Counted from the stretch's first letter, positions 6,930-14,621 are shown. The stretch: 18,209 bases of DNA from UBA7887 sp964408735 (GCA_964408735.1 CAYPAX010000093.1:1-18209), one strand, 5' to 3'. The notes: generated by a model from the letters alone, not told the origin. Translations and numbers: made by a program.

Positions 6930-7697
6930 ATGAGCGAAGCCGTGCAACATTTCTCGTCCGTCTCGGCCGATTACGCGCGCCATCGGCCGAGCTATCCGTC
7001 CGAGCTGGCAAACGCGCTCGCGGCTTTGGCGTCGGCGCGGCGCCTGGCCCTCGACGTGGGCTGCGGCAGCGGCCAGCTCTCGCGGCTCCTGGCCGAGCAT
7101 TTCGACCAGGTTCTGGCCAGCGACAGCAGCGCGGAGCAGATCGCCAAGGCTGAGCCCCATACGCGCATCGCCTATCGCTGCGAGCCAGCCGAGACATTGA
7201 GCGCCGCCGCCGGCAGTGCCGATCTGATCACGGTGGCCCAGGCCGCCCATTGGTTCGACCTGCCGGCCTTCTACGACGAGGTGCGCCGCATTGCTGCCCC
7301 CGGCGCAGCGATAGCACTGATCACCTATGGCGTAATGCTGGTCGAGGACGATATCGATGCCTGTTTCCAGCAGTTCTACTGGCACGAAATCCAGCCCTTT
7401 TGGCCGCCCGAGCGCAAGCATGTCGAGAGCGGCTATCGCGACCTTGCCTTTCCTTTCGAGCCCTTAGCCATGCCGGCGCTGGCCATTGAGCGCGATTGGA
7501 CGCTGGCCGATCTGCTCGGCTACCTCCGCACCTGGTCTGCCGTGGGCGCGGCACGTAAAGCAGGGCGCGGTGATGTGGTGCAGCGCTTTGAGGCCGACCT
7601 CATCGACATCTGGGGCGATGCCGATCGACGACGCCGCGTCAGCTGGCCCATCGCCGTGCGGGCGGGGCGGCTAATTCTTGATCGAAGTCCTGACTAG
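6930..7697 (+). CDS. class I SAM-dependent methyltransferase (Methyltransf_11 type)
   Basis: A 255-residue soluble methyltransferase. SAM-binding motif I is LDVGCGSGQLS at residues 41-51, the acidic residue that contacts the ribose is Asp65 (VLASDSS), and the post-motif is ADLITVAQAAHWFD (97-110). The N-terminal FSSVSADYARHRPSYP block is shared with methyltransferases related to yeast Crg1/Tmt1-like enzymes, which act on small acids or other small molecules; the substrate here cannot be assigned. The ATG at 6930 gives the expected N-terminus, but no good Shine-Dalgarno sequence precedes it, so expression may be low or leaderless. It is separated from the chemoreceptor by the terminator, and its TAG stop lies inside the repeat region of the following toxin-antitoxin promoter. 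Confidence 0.85.
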   Translation: MSEAVQHFSSVSADYARHRPSYPSELANALAALASARRLALDVGCGSGQLSRLLAEHFDQVLASDSSAEQIAKAEPHTRIAYRCEPAETLSAAAGSADLITVAQAAHWFDLPAFYDEVRRIAAPGAAIALITYGVMLVEDDIDACFQQFYWHEIQPFWPPERKHVESGYRDLAFPFEPLAMPALAIERDWTLADLLGYLRTWSAVGAARKAGRGDVVQRFEADLIDIWGDADRRRRVSWPIAVRAGRLILDRSPD

Positions 7698-7731
7698 TCA
7701 TATATCTAGTCATAATAGATATTGCCGGAGG
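7678..7731 (+). promoter_or_regulatory. toxin-antitoxin promoter/operator with repeats and ribosome-binding site
   Basis: An AT-rich island in GC-rich surroundings. CTAGTCATA occurs twice in direct orientation (7694-7702 and 7706-7714, 12-base register). TGACTAGTCA at 7691-7700 is a perfect palindrome. ATATCTA (7702-7708) and TAGATAT (7716-7722) form an inverted repeat. A possible sigma-70 promoter is TTGATC (7678-7683), a 17-base spacer, then TATATC (7701-7706), so the repeats would cover the -10. GGAGG at 7727-7731 is the antitoxin ribosome-binding site. This fits the conditional autoregulation usual for Phd/VapC operons. Confidence 0.6.
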
Positions 7732-7738
7732 TTTCGAG

Positions 7739-7999
7739 ATGAATACGTGGCAAGTGCAAGATGCGAAGGCGCGGTTCAGTGAGTTTCTCGAGGCGAGCGT
7801 GACAAGCGGGCCGCAAATCGTCACCAAACGCGGCGTGGAGGCTGCCGTTCTCCTGCCCATCGACGAGTGGCGGCGGTTGCAGAAAAAGGCAAAGCCTTCA
7901 CTGAAGGACTTATTGCTGGCCCCGGAGGCGCGCACCGACGACCTGACGCCGCCGCGCCAGAGCCACCGACAAAGGGCAACGCCGATTCTCGACGAGTAG
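7739..7999 (+). CDS. Phd/YefM-family antitoxin of a VapC toxin
   Basis: An 86-residue protein. The first 50 residues match the Phd/YefM DNA-binding dimer fold: WQVQDAKARFSEFLEAS, then PQIVTKRGVEAAVLLPIDEW. The tail (about 51-86) is polar and proline-rich, as expected for the flexible toxin-neutralising segment. GGAGG lies seven bases before the ATG. It lies four bases upstream of the PIN-domain toxin, the usual antitoxin-first order. It should bind its own promoter, where direct and inverted repeats are visible, and mask the toxin active site. Confidence 0.92.
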   Translation: MNTWQVQDAKARFSEFLEASVTSGPQIVTKRGVEAAVLLPIDEWRRLQKKAKPSLKDLLLAPEARTDDLTPPRQSHRQRATPILDE

Positions 8000-8003
8000 G
8001 CGG

Positions 8004-8411
8004 ATGTACCTTCTCGATACCAATGTCGTGTCGGAATTGCGGCGCCGGAAGCCGCACAAGGCTGTACTGCAATGGGTTGCGGACGTATCGGCGGATCAGC
8101 TCTTTCTGTCGGCCGTCACGGTTGGGGAAATTCAAGCCGGCATAGAGATCACACGAGAGCAGGATGCAGCCAAGGCAGGGGAGTTGGAGGCCTGGCTCGA
8201 CCAGGTCGTCGCCAGCTACGGCGTCTTGCCCATGGATGCGGCGACTTTCCGGGAATGGGCCAGGCTCAAGCATCGCAAGTCCGATACGATCATCGAGGAT
8301 GCCATGATCGCGGCGACGGCATTCGTTCACAGACTGACAGTGGTGACCAGGAATATCCGCGATTTTCGTCATCTCGACGTGGCGCTGCTGGACCCCTTCA
8401 CGTATCGCTGA
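8004..8411 (+). CDS. vapC: VapC-type PIN-domain ribonuclease toxin
   Basis: A 135-residue PIN-domain protein of typical VapC length. The acidic residues that bind Mg2+/Mn2+ are present: Asp5 in LLDTNVVSEL, Glu42 in VTVGEIQAGI, Asp99 in DTIIEDAMIAATA (with Asp94 nearby) and Asp120 in TRNIRDF. The active site looks intact, so an active endoribonuclease is expected; VapC targets are commonly initiator tRNA or other RNAs, but the target here is unknown. The gene starts four bases after the antitoxin stop, so the two are co-translated. The next gene follows 30 bases later with its own ribosome-binding site. Confidence 0.93.
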   Translation: MYLLDTNVVSELRRRKPHKAVLQWVADVSADQLFLSAVTVGEIQAGIEITREQDAAKAGELEAWLDQVVASYGVLPMDAATFREWARLKHRKSDTIIEDAMIAATAFVHRLTVVTRNIRDFRHLDVALLDPFTYR

Positions 8412-8441
8412 ACTCGATCCAAGGCAACGGGAGAACTCAGG

Positions 8442-9005
8442 ATGAAAAAACTCGTATTGGCCGCGCTCGCGGTTTGCCTGGCGGCGCCGGCAATGGCTGC
8501 GGATATGGAGGCGCTGGTGGCCGAGAGCCGGGGCGCCATCAAGGGCTTCGGCGGCTCGCTCAAGGCGGCGCTGGTCGGTGCTGTCGAACAAGGCGGGCCG
8601 CTAAACGCCATCGGCGTCTGCAACATGGACGCGCCGGCCATCGCGGCAACGCAGTCGGCGGCGTTTCATGGCCGCGTCGGCCGCACCAGCCTGCGCCGGC
8701 GCAATGCCGCCAATGCGCCGGACGGCTGGGAAATGGACGTTCTCAACGCCTTCGAGGATCGCCTGGCGGCGGGCGAAGACATCGCCGGCATCGATCACGC
8801 CGAGATCGTCAACGAGAACGGCCGCCAGGTCTTCCGCTACATGAAAGCCATCCCCACCGGCGGCGTCTGCTTGACCTGCCACGGCAGCGACCTCGACCCG
8901 GAGCTTGCCGCCGCCCTCGACGCCCGCTATCCCGACGACCAGGCGCGCGGCTTCGCCGCCGGCGACATCCGCGGCGCTTTCACGCTGCGGAAGTATCTCG
9001 ATTGA
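8442..9005 (+). CDS. periplasmic c-type haem protein, Tll0287-like (DUF3365) family
   Basis: A 187-residue exported protein. Residues 1-19 are a signal peptide (MKK, hydrophobic core, AMA before the cut). The mature part has the Tll0287-like layout. An early conserved cysteine, Cys60 in IGVCNMDAP, is followed by a TSLRRRNAANAPDGWE region and one c-type haem site CLTCH (Cys143, Cys146, His147) near the C-terminus. In the cyanobacterial protein Tll0287 the haem is ligated by the CxxCH histidine and an upstream cysteine, so His147 and Cys60 are the likely pair here (inference). The role is unknown; redox sensing or electron transfer is possible. GGGAG lies seven bases before the ATG. It follows vapC by 30 bases but is probably not functionally linked to it. 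Confidence 0.85.
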   Translation: MKKLVLAALAVCLAAPAMAADMEALVAESRGAIKGFGGSLKAALVGAVEQGGPLNAIGVCNMDAPAIAATQSAAFHGRVGRTSLRRRNAANAPDGWEMDVLNAFEDRLAAGEDIAGIDHAEIVNENGRQVFRYMKAIPTGGVCLTCHGSDLDPELAAALDARYPDDQARGFAAGDIRGAFTLRKYLD

Positions 9006-9018
9006 GGGGCTCCGCCCC
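9006..9018 (+). terminator. short GC hairpin after the haem protein gene (weak terminator candidate)
   Basis: GGGGC-TCC-GCCCC begins directly after the stop codon and can form a 5-bp GC stem with a 3-base loop. It is not followed by a T tract, so it may only pause polymerase or protect the 3' end. Confidence 0.35.
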
Positions 9019-9142
9019 CTCCGTGTGAACGAAACAATTCTCAAAGCCCAGGCTCAGCGTCGGAGTGGCTTGCGCATTGCCACGGTCCTGTCTAATACCG
9101 GGGCGCCCCGACACCCTGTCCCGATCCCTGAGGAGCGATTCC

Positions 9143-9658
9143 ATGAGCGAAGGCCGTATCGGCGTCTATCCCGGCACCTTCGATCCGCCCACGCTCGGGC
9201 ATATGGATATCGTCACCCGGGGCTTGCGCGTGGTCGATCGCCTAGTGGTGGCGGTGGCGATCAATGCCGGCAAGGGGCCGATGTTCAACGTCGATGAGCG
9301 CGTTTCGATGGTCGAGGACTGCCTGCGCGAGGCAGGAGTGGACGGCCGCGTGTCTGTGGTGCCGTTTCGCAACCTGTTGATGCATTTTACTCTGGAGCAG
9401 GGCGCCAGTGTCATCATCCGCGGCTTGCGCGCGGTCTCGGACTTCGAGTACGAGTTCCAGATGGCCGGCATGAACGCGCGCCTCGAGCCCGAAGTTGAGA
9501 CCGTGTTCCTGATGGCCTCGGAGGGCATCCAGTTCATCTCGTCGCGCCTGGTGAAGGAAATCTTCCTTCTTGGCGGCGATGTGACGCCTTTTGTGCCGGA
9601 AAATGTTGCACGCCGCCTGGAGGACCATATATCTCGGCAGGACCCCGGCGAAACCTGA
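9143..9658 (+). CDS. coaD: phosphopantetheine adenylyltransferase (CoaD)
   Basis: A 171-residue cytoplasmic enzyme of the nucleotidyltransferase superfamily. It transfers AMP from ATP to 4'-phosphopantetheine to give dephospho-CoA, the penultimate step of CoA synthesis. Signatures in order: YPGTFDPPTLGHMDI with Thr12 and the TxGH histidine at 20; NAGKGPMF with Lys44; IIRGLRAVSDFEYEFQMAGMN with Arg93; and ISSRLVKEI at 132-140. The ATG at 9143 is chosen because AGGAG lies seven bases upstream and it gives the family N-terminus; an earlier in-frame start is not supported. It heads the coaD-cyclophilin-queA-tgt operon. The 137 bases before it hold a short hairpin and only weak promoter-like hexamers. 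Confidence 0.97.
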   Translation: MSEGRIGVYPGTFDPPTLGHMDIVTRGLRVVDRLVVAVAINAGKGPMFNVDERVSMVEDCLREAGVDGRVSVVPFRNLLMHFTLEQGASVIIRGLRAVSDFEYEFQMAGMNARLEPEVETVFLMASEGIQFISSRLVKEIFLLGGDVTPFVPENVARRLEDHISRQDPGET

Positions 9659-9688
9659 CCTGTAACGCCGCCAGCCCGGGAGGCACTT

Positions 9689-10228
9689 ATGCGACGTATT
9701 CTGCTTTCACTTCTCACAATAGCGAGCCTGGCCATGACCGCATCGGAAGGCACTGCCGCCGACCCCGAGAACACCCTCTATATGGATCTTGAAGCCGGCC
9801 GCGTGGTTATCGAGCTGCGCCCCGACCTGGCTCCCCAGCATGTCGCCCGCATCAAGGAGCTGGCGCGGGCCGAGTTCTATGACGGCCTGACCTTCCACCG
9901 CGTCATCGAGGGCTTCATGGCCCAGGGCGGCGATCCCACCGGCAACGGCACCGGCGGCTCGGGCCAGAACATTCCGGCCGAATTCTCGCCGCCGAACGTG
10001 GCCCAGCATTTGCGCGGCACAATGTCGATGGCACGCTCGCAGCACCCGGACAGCGCAGACAGCCAGTTCTTCATCTGCTTCCAGCCGGCACCTTTCCTCG
10101 ACGGCAAGTACACCATCTGGGGCCAGGTAGTTGAGGGTATGGAGCATGTGGACGCGATCAAGCGTGGCGAGCCCGTGCGCGATCCCGACCATATCGTCAG
10201 CATGCGGGTTGCCGCCGACGTCGACTGA
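9689..10228 (+). CDS. exported cyclophilin-type peptidyl-prolyl cis-trans isomerase
   Basis: A 179-residue protein with an N-terminal signal peptide (MRRILLSLLTIASLAMTA, cut near residues 23-24), so it acts in the periplasm on proline peptide bonds of exported proteins. Active-site residues match cyclophilins: Arg71, Phe76 and Gln79 in FHRVIEGFMAQGG, the SMAR stretch at 113-116, QFFI at 126-129 and LDGKY at 137-141. The cyclosporin-contact Trp of human cyclophilin A is Phe136, as is common in bacteria, predicting weak cyclosporin binding. GGGAGG precedes the ATG by about five bases. It is 30 bases after coaD and 20 before queA, so co-transcribed. Confidence 0.95.
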   Translation: MRRILLSLLTIASLAMTASEGTAADPENTLYMDLEAGRVVIELRPDLAPQHVARIKELARAEFYDGLTFHRVIEGFMAQGGDPTGNGTGGSGQNIPAEFSPPNVAQHLRGTMSMARSQHPDSADSQFFICFQPAPFLDGKYTIWGQVVEGMEHVDAIKRGEPVRDPDHIVSMRVAADVD

Positions 10229-10248
10229 GCGACGCCGCCGCGCGCGCC

Positions 10249-11259
10249 GTGCGCGTTGACGCCTTCGATTTCGCACTGCCTGAGGGGCTGGTCGCCGAGC
10301 GTCCGGCGCGCCCGCGCGATTCCGCGCGGCTGCTGCTGGTCGGCGATGTGCTGCAGAATCGCACCATTTGCGATTTGCCGACGCTGCTCGAGCCGGGCGA
10401 CCTGTTGGTGGTCAACGACACCAAGGTGATCCCGGCCCGGCTCACGGGCCGGCGCGGCGAGGCCAAGGTCGAGGCGACCCTGCACAAGCGCCTCGGCAAG
10501 GGGCACTGGCGCGCCTTCATACGGCCGGCCAAGCGCGTGCGCGAAGGCGACCAGATCGTCTTTGCGGACGATCTCGCGGCCGGCGTGACCGCGCGGCCTT
10601 CAGGGCGCGAGGCGGATCTCGATTTCGGCCTGTCCGACGCCGCCCTGCAAGAGGCGTTGGAGCGCCACGGCGCCATGCCGTTGCCGCCGTACATCCCCCG
10701 GCCTGATGGCGCCGATGCGCGGGACCGCGAAGACTATCAGACCCTGTTCGCCGACCACCCGGGTGCCGTCGCCGCGCCCACGGCGGCACTGCATTTTACG
10801 CCGCGGCTTGTCGAGTCTCTGGGCGCCCGTGGCATTGAAATGGCCAAGGTGACCCTGCATGTGGGGGCGGGCACGTTCCTGCCGGTCGACGTGGCGGACA
10901 CCGAGGACCACCGCATGCACAGCGAATATGGCGAGGTATCCGCGGATGCGGCCGAGAGGATCAACGCGGCGCCGCGCGTTGTGGCGGTGGGCACGACCGT
11001 GCTGCGCATCCTTGAGAGCGCGGCTGGCGCGAACGGCGTGCTGCCCTTTGCCGGCGAGACCGACATCTTCATCACGCCGGGCTTCCGCTTTCGTGTCGTC
11101 GATCGCCTGCTAACGAATTTCCACCTGCCGCGTTCCACGCTCTTCATGCTGGTCTCGGCCTTTGCCGGGCTCGAGCGCATGCAGGCGGCTTATGCCCATG
11201 CGATCGCCGAACGCTATCGCTTTTATTCCTATGGTGATGCGTGTCTGCTGTCGCGATGA
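10249..11259 (+). CDS. queA: S-adenosylmethionine:tRNA ribosyltransferase-isomerase (QueA)
   Basis: A 336-residue cytoplasmic enzyme that transfers and isomerises the ribosyl part of SAM onto preQ1-modified tRNA at position 34, giving epoxyqueuosine. Family blocks are clear: RVDAFDFALPEGLVAERPA at the N-terminus, GDLLVVNDTKVIPARL, MPLPPYIPR, YQTLFA, APTAALHFT, VTLHVGAGTFLPV, and LLTNFHLPRSTLFMLVSAF near the end. The GTG at 10249 is the start because it gives exactly the family N-terminus; no clear Shine-Dalgarno is seen, so translation may depend on read-through from the cyclophilin gene 20 bases upstream. Its TGA overlaps the tgt ATG. Confidence 0.97.
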   Translation: MRVDAFDFALPEGLVAERPARPRDSARLLLVGDVLQNRTICDLPTLLEPGDLLVVNDTKVIPARLTGRRGEAKVEATLHKRLGKGHWRAFIRPAKRVREGDQIVFADDLAAGVTARPSGREADLDFGLSDAALQEALERHGAMPLPPYIPRPDGADARDREDYQTLFADHPGAVAAPTAALHFTPRLVESLGARGIEMAKVTLHVGAGTFLPVDVADTEDHRMHSEYGEVSADAAERINAAPRVVAVGTTVLRILESAAGANGVLPFAGETDIFITPGFRFRVVDRLLTNFHLPRSTLFMLVSAFAGLERMQAAYAHAIAERYRFYSYGDACLLSR

Positions 11260-12383
11260 ACGCATTCGCCCTCAGCGTGACCGGGCGCGATGGCGCCGCC
11301 CGCTGCGGCCGGCTGGAGACGGCGCATGGGCCGGTGCTGACGCCGGCCTTCATGCCTGTCGGCACGGCCGGGACAGTCAAGGGCGTGCTGCCCGAGGCAG
11401 TGGCGGCGAGCGGTGCCGACATCGTGCTGGGCAACACCTATCATCTAATGCTGCGCCCAGGCGCCGAGATGGTCGAGAAGCTCGGCGGATTGCGCCGCTT
11501 CATGGGCTGGCCGGGGCCGCTGCTGACGGATTCCGGCGGCTTCCAGGTGATGTCGCTGGCGGACTTGCGCAAGCTTGACGAGGACGGAGTCGACTTCCAG
11601 TCCCATATCGACGGCAGCCGCCATCGCCTGACCCCGGAAAGCGCCATCGCCATCCAAAACAAGCTCGGCTCAACCATTACCATGGTGCTCGACGAATGCA
11701 CGCCGTTTCCGGCCAGCGAAGGCGATGTGGAAGACTCGATGCAGCGCTCCATGCGTTGGGCCGAGCGCTGCCGCGAGGCCTTCGTCGAGCGCGCCGGCCA
11801 TGCGCTGTTCGGCATCGTCCAGGGCGGCGTCTATCCACAGCTCAGGCAGCATTCGGCCGGGGCGCTGATCGACATCGGTTTCGACGGCTACGCCATCGGT
11901 GGCCTTGCGGTCGGCGAGGGGCCTGAGCTGCTGCGCGAGGTCAGCCGTTCGACGGCAGCGCTGTTACCGCAAGACAAGCCTCGTTACCTGATGGGGGTGG
12001 GGCGGCCGGAGGATATCGTCGCGGCGGTCGCAGCGGGCGTCGACATGTTCGATTGCGTGCTACCGACCCGCTCGGGCCGCAACGGCCAGGCCTTCACCCG
12101 CGGCGGCAAGGTCAACATCCGCAACGCGCGCCATGCCGGTGATCCGCGCCCGCTCGAAGCCGGCTGCGCCTGCCCGGCCTGCGCCGGCTACAGCCGCGGC
12201 TATCTGCACCACCTGGTGCGCTGCGGCGAGATATTGGGTGCCGTGCTCATGACCACCCACAATCTTTACCACTACCAGGCCCTGATGGCAGACCTGCGAG
12301 ACGCCATAGCGGCTGGCGCCCTGTCCGACTTCATCCAAGCTTTCGAGACAAGCCTGGTGACCGGCGATATCGAAGCACTCTAG
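11256..12383 (+). CDS. tgt: tRNA-guanine transglycosylase (Tgt)
   Basis: A 375-residue enzyme that exchanges guanine-34 for preQ1 in tRNAs with GUN anticodons, the step before QueA. The nucleophile/base aspartates are Asp92 (TDSGGFQVMS) and Asp266 (MFDCVLPTRSGRNG). The zinc site is Cys304, Cys306, Cys309 and His335 (CACPAC and TTHNLYHYQ). Length matches the Zymomonas-type bacterial enzymes. The start is the ATG within ATGA shared with the queA stop (4-base overlap, translational coupling); a GTG at 11241 is possible but would add five residues. The stop interlocks with the stop of the convergent hydrolase gene in one CTAG. Confidence 0.97.
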   Translation: MNAFALSVTGRDGAARCGRLETAHGPVLTPAFMPVGTAGTVKGVLPEAVAASGADIVLGNTYHLMLRPGAEMVEKLGGLRRFMGWPGPLLTDSGGFQVMSLADLRKLDEDGVDFQSHIDGSRHRLTPESAIAIQNKLGSTITMVLDECTPFPASEGDVEDSMQRSMRWAERCREAFVERAGHALFGIVQGGVYPQLRQHSAGALIDIGFDGYAIGGLAVGEGPELLREVSRSTAALLPQDKPRYLMGVGRPEDIVAAVAAGVDMFDCVLPTRSGRNGQAFTRGGKVNIRNARHAGDPRPLEAGCACPACAGYSRGYLHHLVRCGEILGAVLMTTHNLYHYQALMADLRDAIAAGALSDFIQAFETSLVTGDIEAL

Positions 12384-13024
12384 TCGTGCACGAAGGGATT
12401 GCTGCGGCGCTCCTCGGCGAAGGTCGAGGTAGGGCCGTGGCCGGGAATGAAGGTGGTGTCGTCGCCGAGCGGCCAGAGGCGCTCGCGGATCGAGCGCAGC
12501 AGGGTCTCGTGGTCCCCCTTCGGCAGATCGGTGCGGCCGATCGAGCCTTGGAAAAGCACGTCGCCCACCTGCGCCAGCTTCATCCCCGGATGGTGGAAGA
12601 TTACATGCCCCGGCGTGTGCCCGGGGCAATGCACGACGTCGAGGGTGACATTGCCGAAGCTCGCCGTGTCGCCGCCCTCCAGCCAACGGTCGGGCGTAAA
12701 GCTGGCCGCGCCCTCGAAGCCGAAGCGCTCGCCTTGTTCCTCGATGCCGTCGATCCAGAACTTGTCATCGATATGCGGGCCCTCGATCGGCGCGCCCGTG
12801 CGCTCGGCCAGCAGGGCGGTGCCGCCGACATGGTCTATGTGGCCGTGGGTGAGGAAGATGTGCTCTATCTCGGCCTCGCGCTCCGCGGCCACGGCGAGCA
12901 CGTGCTCGATATCGCCGCCCGGATCGATGACCGCTGCTTTGCCCGTCTCCGTGCAGACGAGCAGTGTGCAGTTTTGCTGGAAAGGCGTTACCGGTATTAT
13001 CGCCGCGCTAAGCTGGGACGTCAT
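12380..13024 (-). CDS. MBL-fold metallo-hydrolase, YcbL/glyoxalase II-like
   Basis: A 214-residue metallo-beta-lactamase-fold hydrolase. The metal motif THGHIDH gives His60, His62, Asp64 and His65. His136 is in CPGHTPGH, Asp155 in VGDVLFQGSIGRTDL, and His196 in PGHGPTSTF, so the binuclear site is complete. The short length and lack of the C-terminal helical domain place it with YcbL-type proteins rather than full GloB. A thioester hydrolase such as S-lactoylglutathione hydrolase is the likely activity (family inference). The start ATG at 13024 follows GGAG at six bases; a further-upstream ATG would add an unlikely tail. It is divergent from the solute-binding-like gene across 61 bases and convergent with tgt. 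Confidence 0.92.
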   Translation of the reverse strand: MTSQLSAAIIPVTPFQQNCTLLVCTETGKAAVIDPGGDIEHVLAVAAEREAEIEHIFLTHGHIDHVGGTALLAERTGAPIEGPHIDDKFWIDGIEEQGERFGFEGAASFTPDRWLEGGDTASFGNVTLDVVHCPGHTPGHVIFHHPGMKLAQVGDVLFQGSIGRTDLPKGDHETLLRSIRERLWPLGDDTTFIPGHGPTSTFAEERRSNPFVHD

Positions 13025-13085
13025 GATTGCTCCATTCTTGCCGCGCCATGGGTAGCACATCTCGAAACCGGATCACTAGGCCGCC

Positions 13086-13961
13086 ATGCACATCGTATTC
13101 AGCCGTTTCTCGGTCTTCTACAGCCCGCTAATCGCCACCTTTGCCGGCGGCTTCCTGCAGGACGAAGGCTTCGAGGTCACGCACCAGCCGGTACCGGCGG
13201 GCAAAACCGCGGTTACCATGGTACAGGCGGGCGAAGCCACGGTGGCGCAGGCGGCTGTCTCGGCCGGTTTCATGGCGCTGGAAAAAGGCGGCAGGGTGGA
13301 AACGCCCCATTTCGCGCAGATCAACGAGGCGGACGGCTTTTTCCTGGCCGGCCGCGAGCGCGACGAGGATTTTACCTGGGCGAGCCTCGCGGGGCGCCGC
13401 GTGCTGGTGGATCACGGCGGCCAACCCAAAGCCATGTTCCAATACGCCTGCCACAAGATGGGACTCGATTACGGCACCATCGACGCGGTCGACGCCGGCG
13501 ATCCGGCGGAGATGGAAGCGGCTTTCCGGGCCGGCGAGGGGGATTTCATCCACCTGCAAGGCCCGGCGCCGCAACAGCTGGCAGAGGATGGGATCTGCCA
13601 CGTGCTGGCGTCCTGCGGGGCGGCCAGCGGACTGACGGCATTTTCCAGCCTCATCGCCACGCCGGACTGGCTGGCGAGTGACGAGGCCGTTGCCTTCATT
13701 CGCGCCTATCGCAAGGCGCGAGCTTTTGTCGCCGAAGGGCCGGAGAACGACGTGACCGGGATCATCGCGCCCTATTTTCCGGAGGTTTCGCCGAACGCCG
13801 TACGTATGGCGATTATCACCTACCAGGCGCTTGGCTGTTGGACGCCCGATGTCGAGATCACCGAAGCCGCTTATGAAGGCGCGCTCGACGTGTTCCAGCA
13901 TGCGGGGCTTATCACCTCGCGGCATCCATACGACAAAGTCGTGGTGCCGCCGCCGGCTTAG
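13086..13961 (+). CDS. NMT1/SsuA-like solute-binding-type protein lacking a signal peptide
   Basis: A 291-residue protein resembling periplasmic binding protein type II folds of the NMT1/THI5/SsuA group: an opening beta strand and helix (FSRFSVFYSPLIATFAGGF), a QAGEATVAQ block, LAGRRVLVDHGGQPKAMFQ at the domain crossover, and a helical C-terminus with YQALGCW. The protein begins directly at the first beta strand with no signal peptide. An in-frame TAG at 13077-13079 rules out extension upstream. It would therefore stay in the cytoplasm, as thiamine-pyrimidine (THI5-like) proteins do, or it lost its export signal. No permease or ATPase gene is adjacent. No good Shine-Dalgarno is seen before the ATG. 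Ligand and role are unknown. Confidence 0.75.
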   Translation: MHIVFSRFSVFYSPLIATFAGGFLQDEGFEVTHQPVPAGKTAVTMVQAGEATVAQAAVSAGFMALEKGGRVETPHFAQINEADGFFLAGRERDEDFTWASLAGRRVLVDHGGQPKAMFQYACHKMGLDYGTIDAVDAGDPAEMEAAFRAGEGDFIHLQGPAPQQLAEDGICHVLASCGAASGLTAFSSLIATPDWLASDEAVAFIRAYRKARAFVAEGPENDVTGIIAPYFPEVSPNAVRMAIITYQALGCWTPDVEITEAAYEGALDVFQHAGLITSRHPYDKVVVPPPA

Positions 13962-14621
13962 CTCGACAGATAACGTTCGGCTGCCACCATCACGGCAGGC
14001 TTGGCGGCGAGGCGGTTGACGGTTTCGCGGATGCCCCAATAGAAGCGCTCTAGATTGACGTAGGAGGCGGCTTCGTCCGCATCGAGCGTGCGCGGCATGG
14101 CGTCGAGGGGCCAGTCGCGGGCGACCTCGAGGGTTTCCAGCATATGCTCGGCGAGGCCGTTGCCATCGGTGGTCTCCAGGCGGCGGAAATGGACGCGGCG
14201 GCCCGGGCTGCTGCCGGCCGGCGCTTCCTCATCGCCGAGTGTCGCCCAGGCGCCGAGCGCTGAGACCGGATCGCCGCGATATTCGCCGATCAGCGCCGAG
14301 ACGGCCTGCATGGCGCCGGCCGGGCTGTTCTCTTCCGTGTCCCAGGGATATTCGCGCACCAGCTAATGTGCGGAACGCTTCGCGGTGATCGCCGCCGCTG
14401 CTGCGGTAGAGGGCATCCGCTATGGCGCCGAGCGATGCCAGCAACAGGCCGCCGAGAGCGGTCTCGCAACCGTTTGGCAGGCCCGCTTCCGTTTGCGGCA
14501 GGCGCAAAAGCGTGCGCGCTTGGGCAAAATGGACCTGCTCCAGCGGGCCGCGCACGAAGCGCTCCACGTGAGGCCATTTGGCAAAGTCCGGCGAAAGCGG
14601 GCGGTAGGTCATTGGCAGCAT
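13958..14621 (-). pseudogene. unrecognised hypothetical gene interrupted by a one-base frameshift
   Basis: Two minus-strand reading frames join into one protein of about 217-220 residues if a single base is skipped near 14363. The 5' part starts at ATG 14621 (or 14612, MTYRPLSPDFAKW) and reads to GGDHREAFRTL. The 3' part resumes with LVREYPWDTEENSPAGAM and runs to the TAA at 13958. Both parts show normal GC-rich coding character right up to the junction, and an in-frame TAG (14363-14365) sits just upstream of the second part. I do not recognise the family; the protein looks soluble and mostly helical, with no signal peptide or membrane segment. No ribosome-binding site is evident. A sequencing error, a recent null mutation or a programmed shift are all possible; there is no classic slippery sequence. 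Confidence 0.7.

Noticed and set aside
9065..9142. Longer N-terminus for CoaD
   Set aside because: The extra residues are not part of the family, and AGGAG is placed exactly for the ATG at 9143.
14355..14372. Programmed frameshift of a known type at the broken gene
   Set aside because: No slippery heptamer, internal Shine-Dalgarno or following pseudoknot is evident; a mutation or sequence error is simpler.
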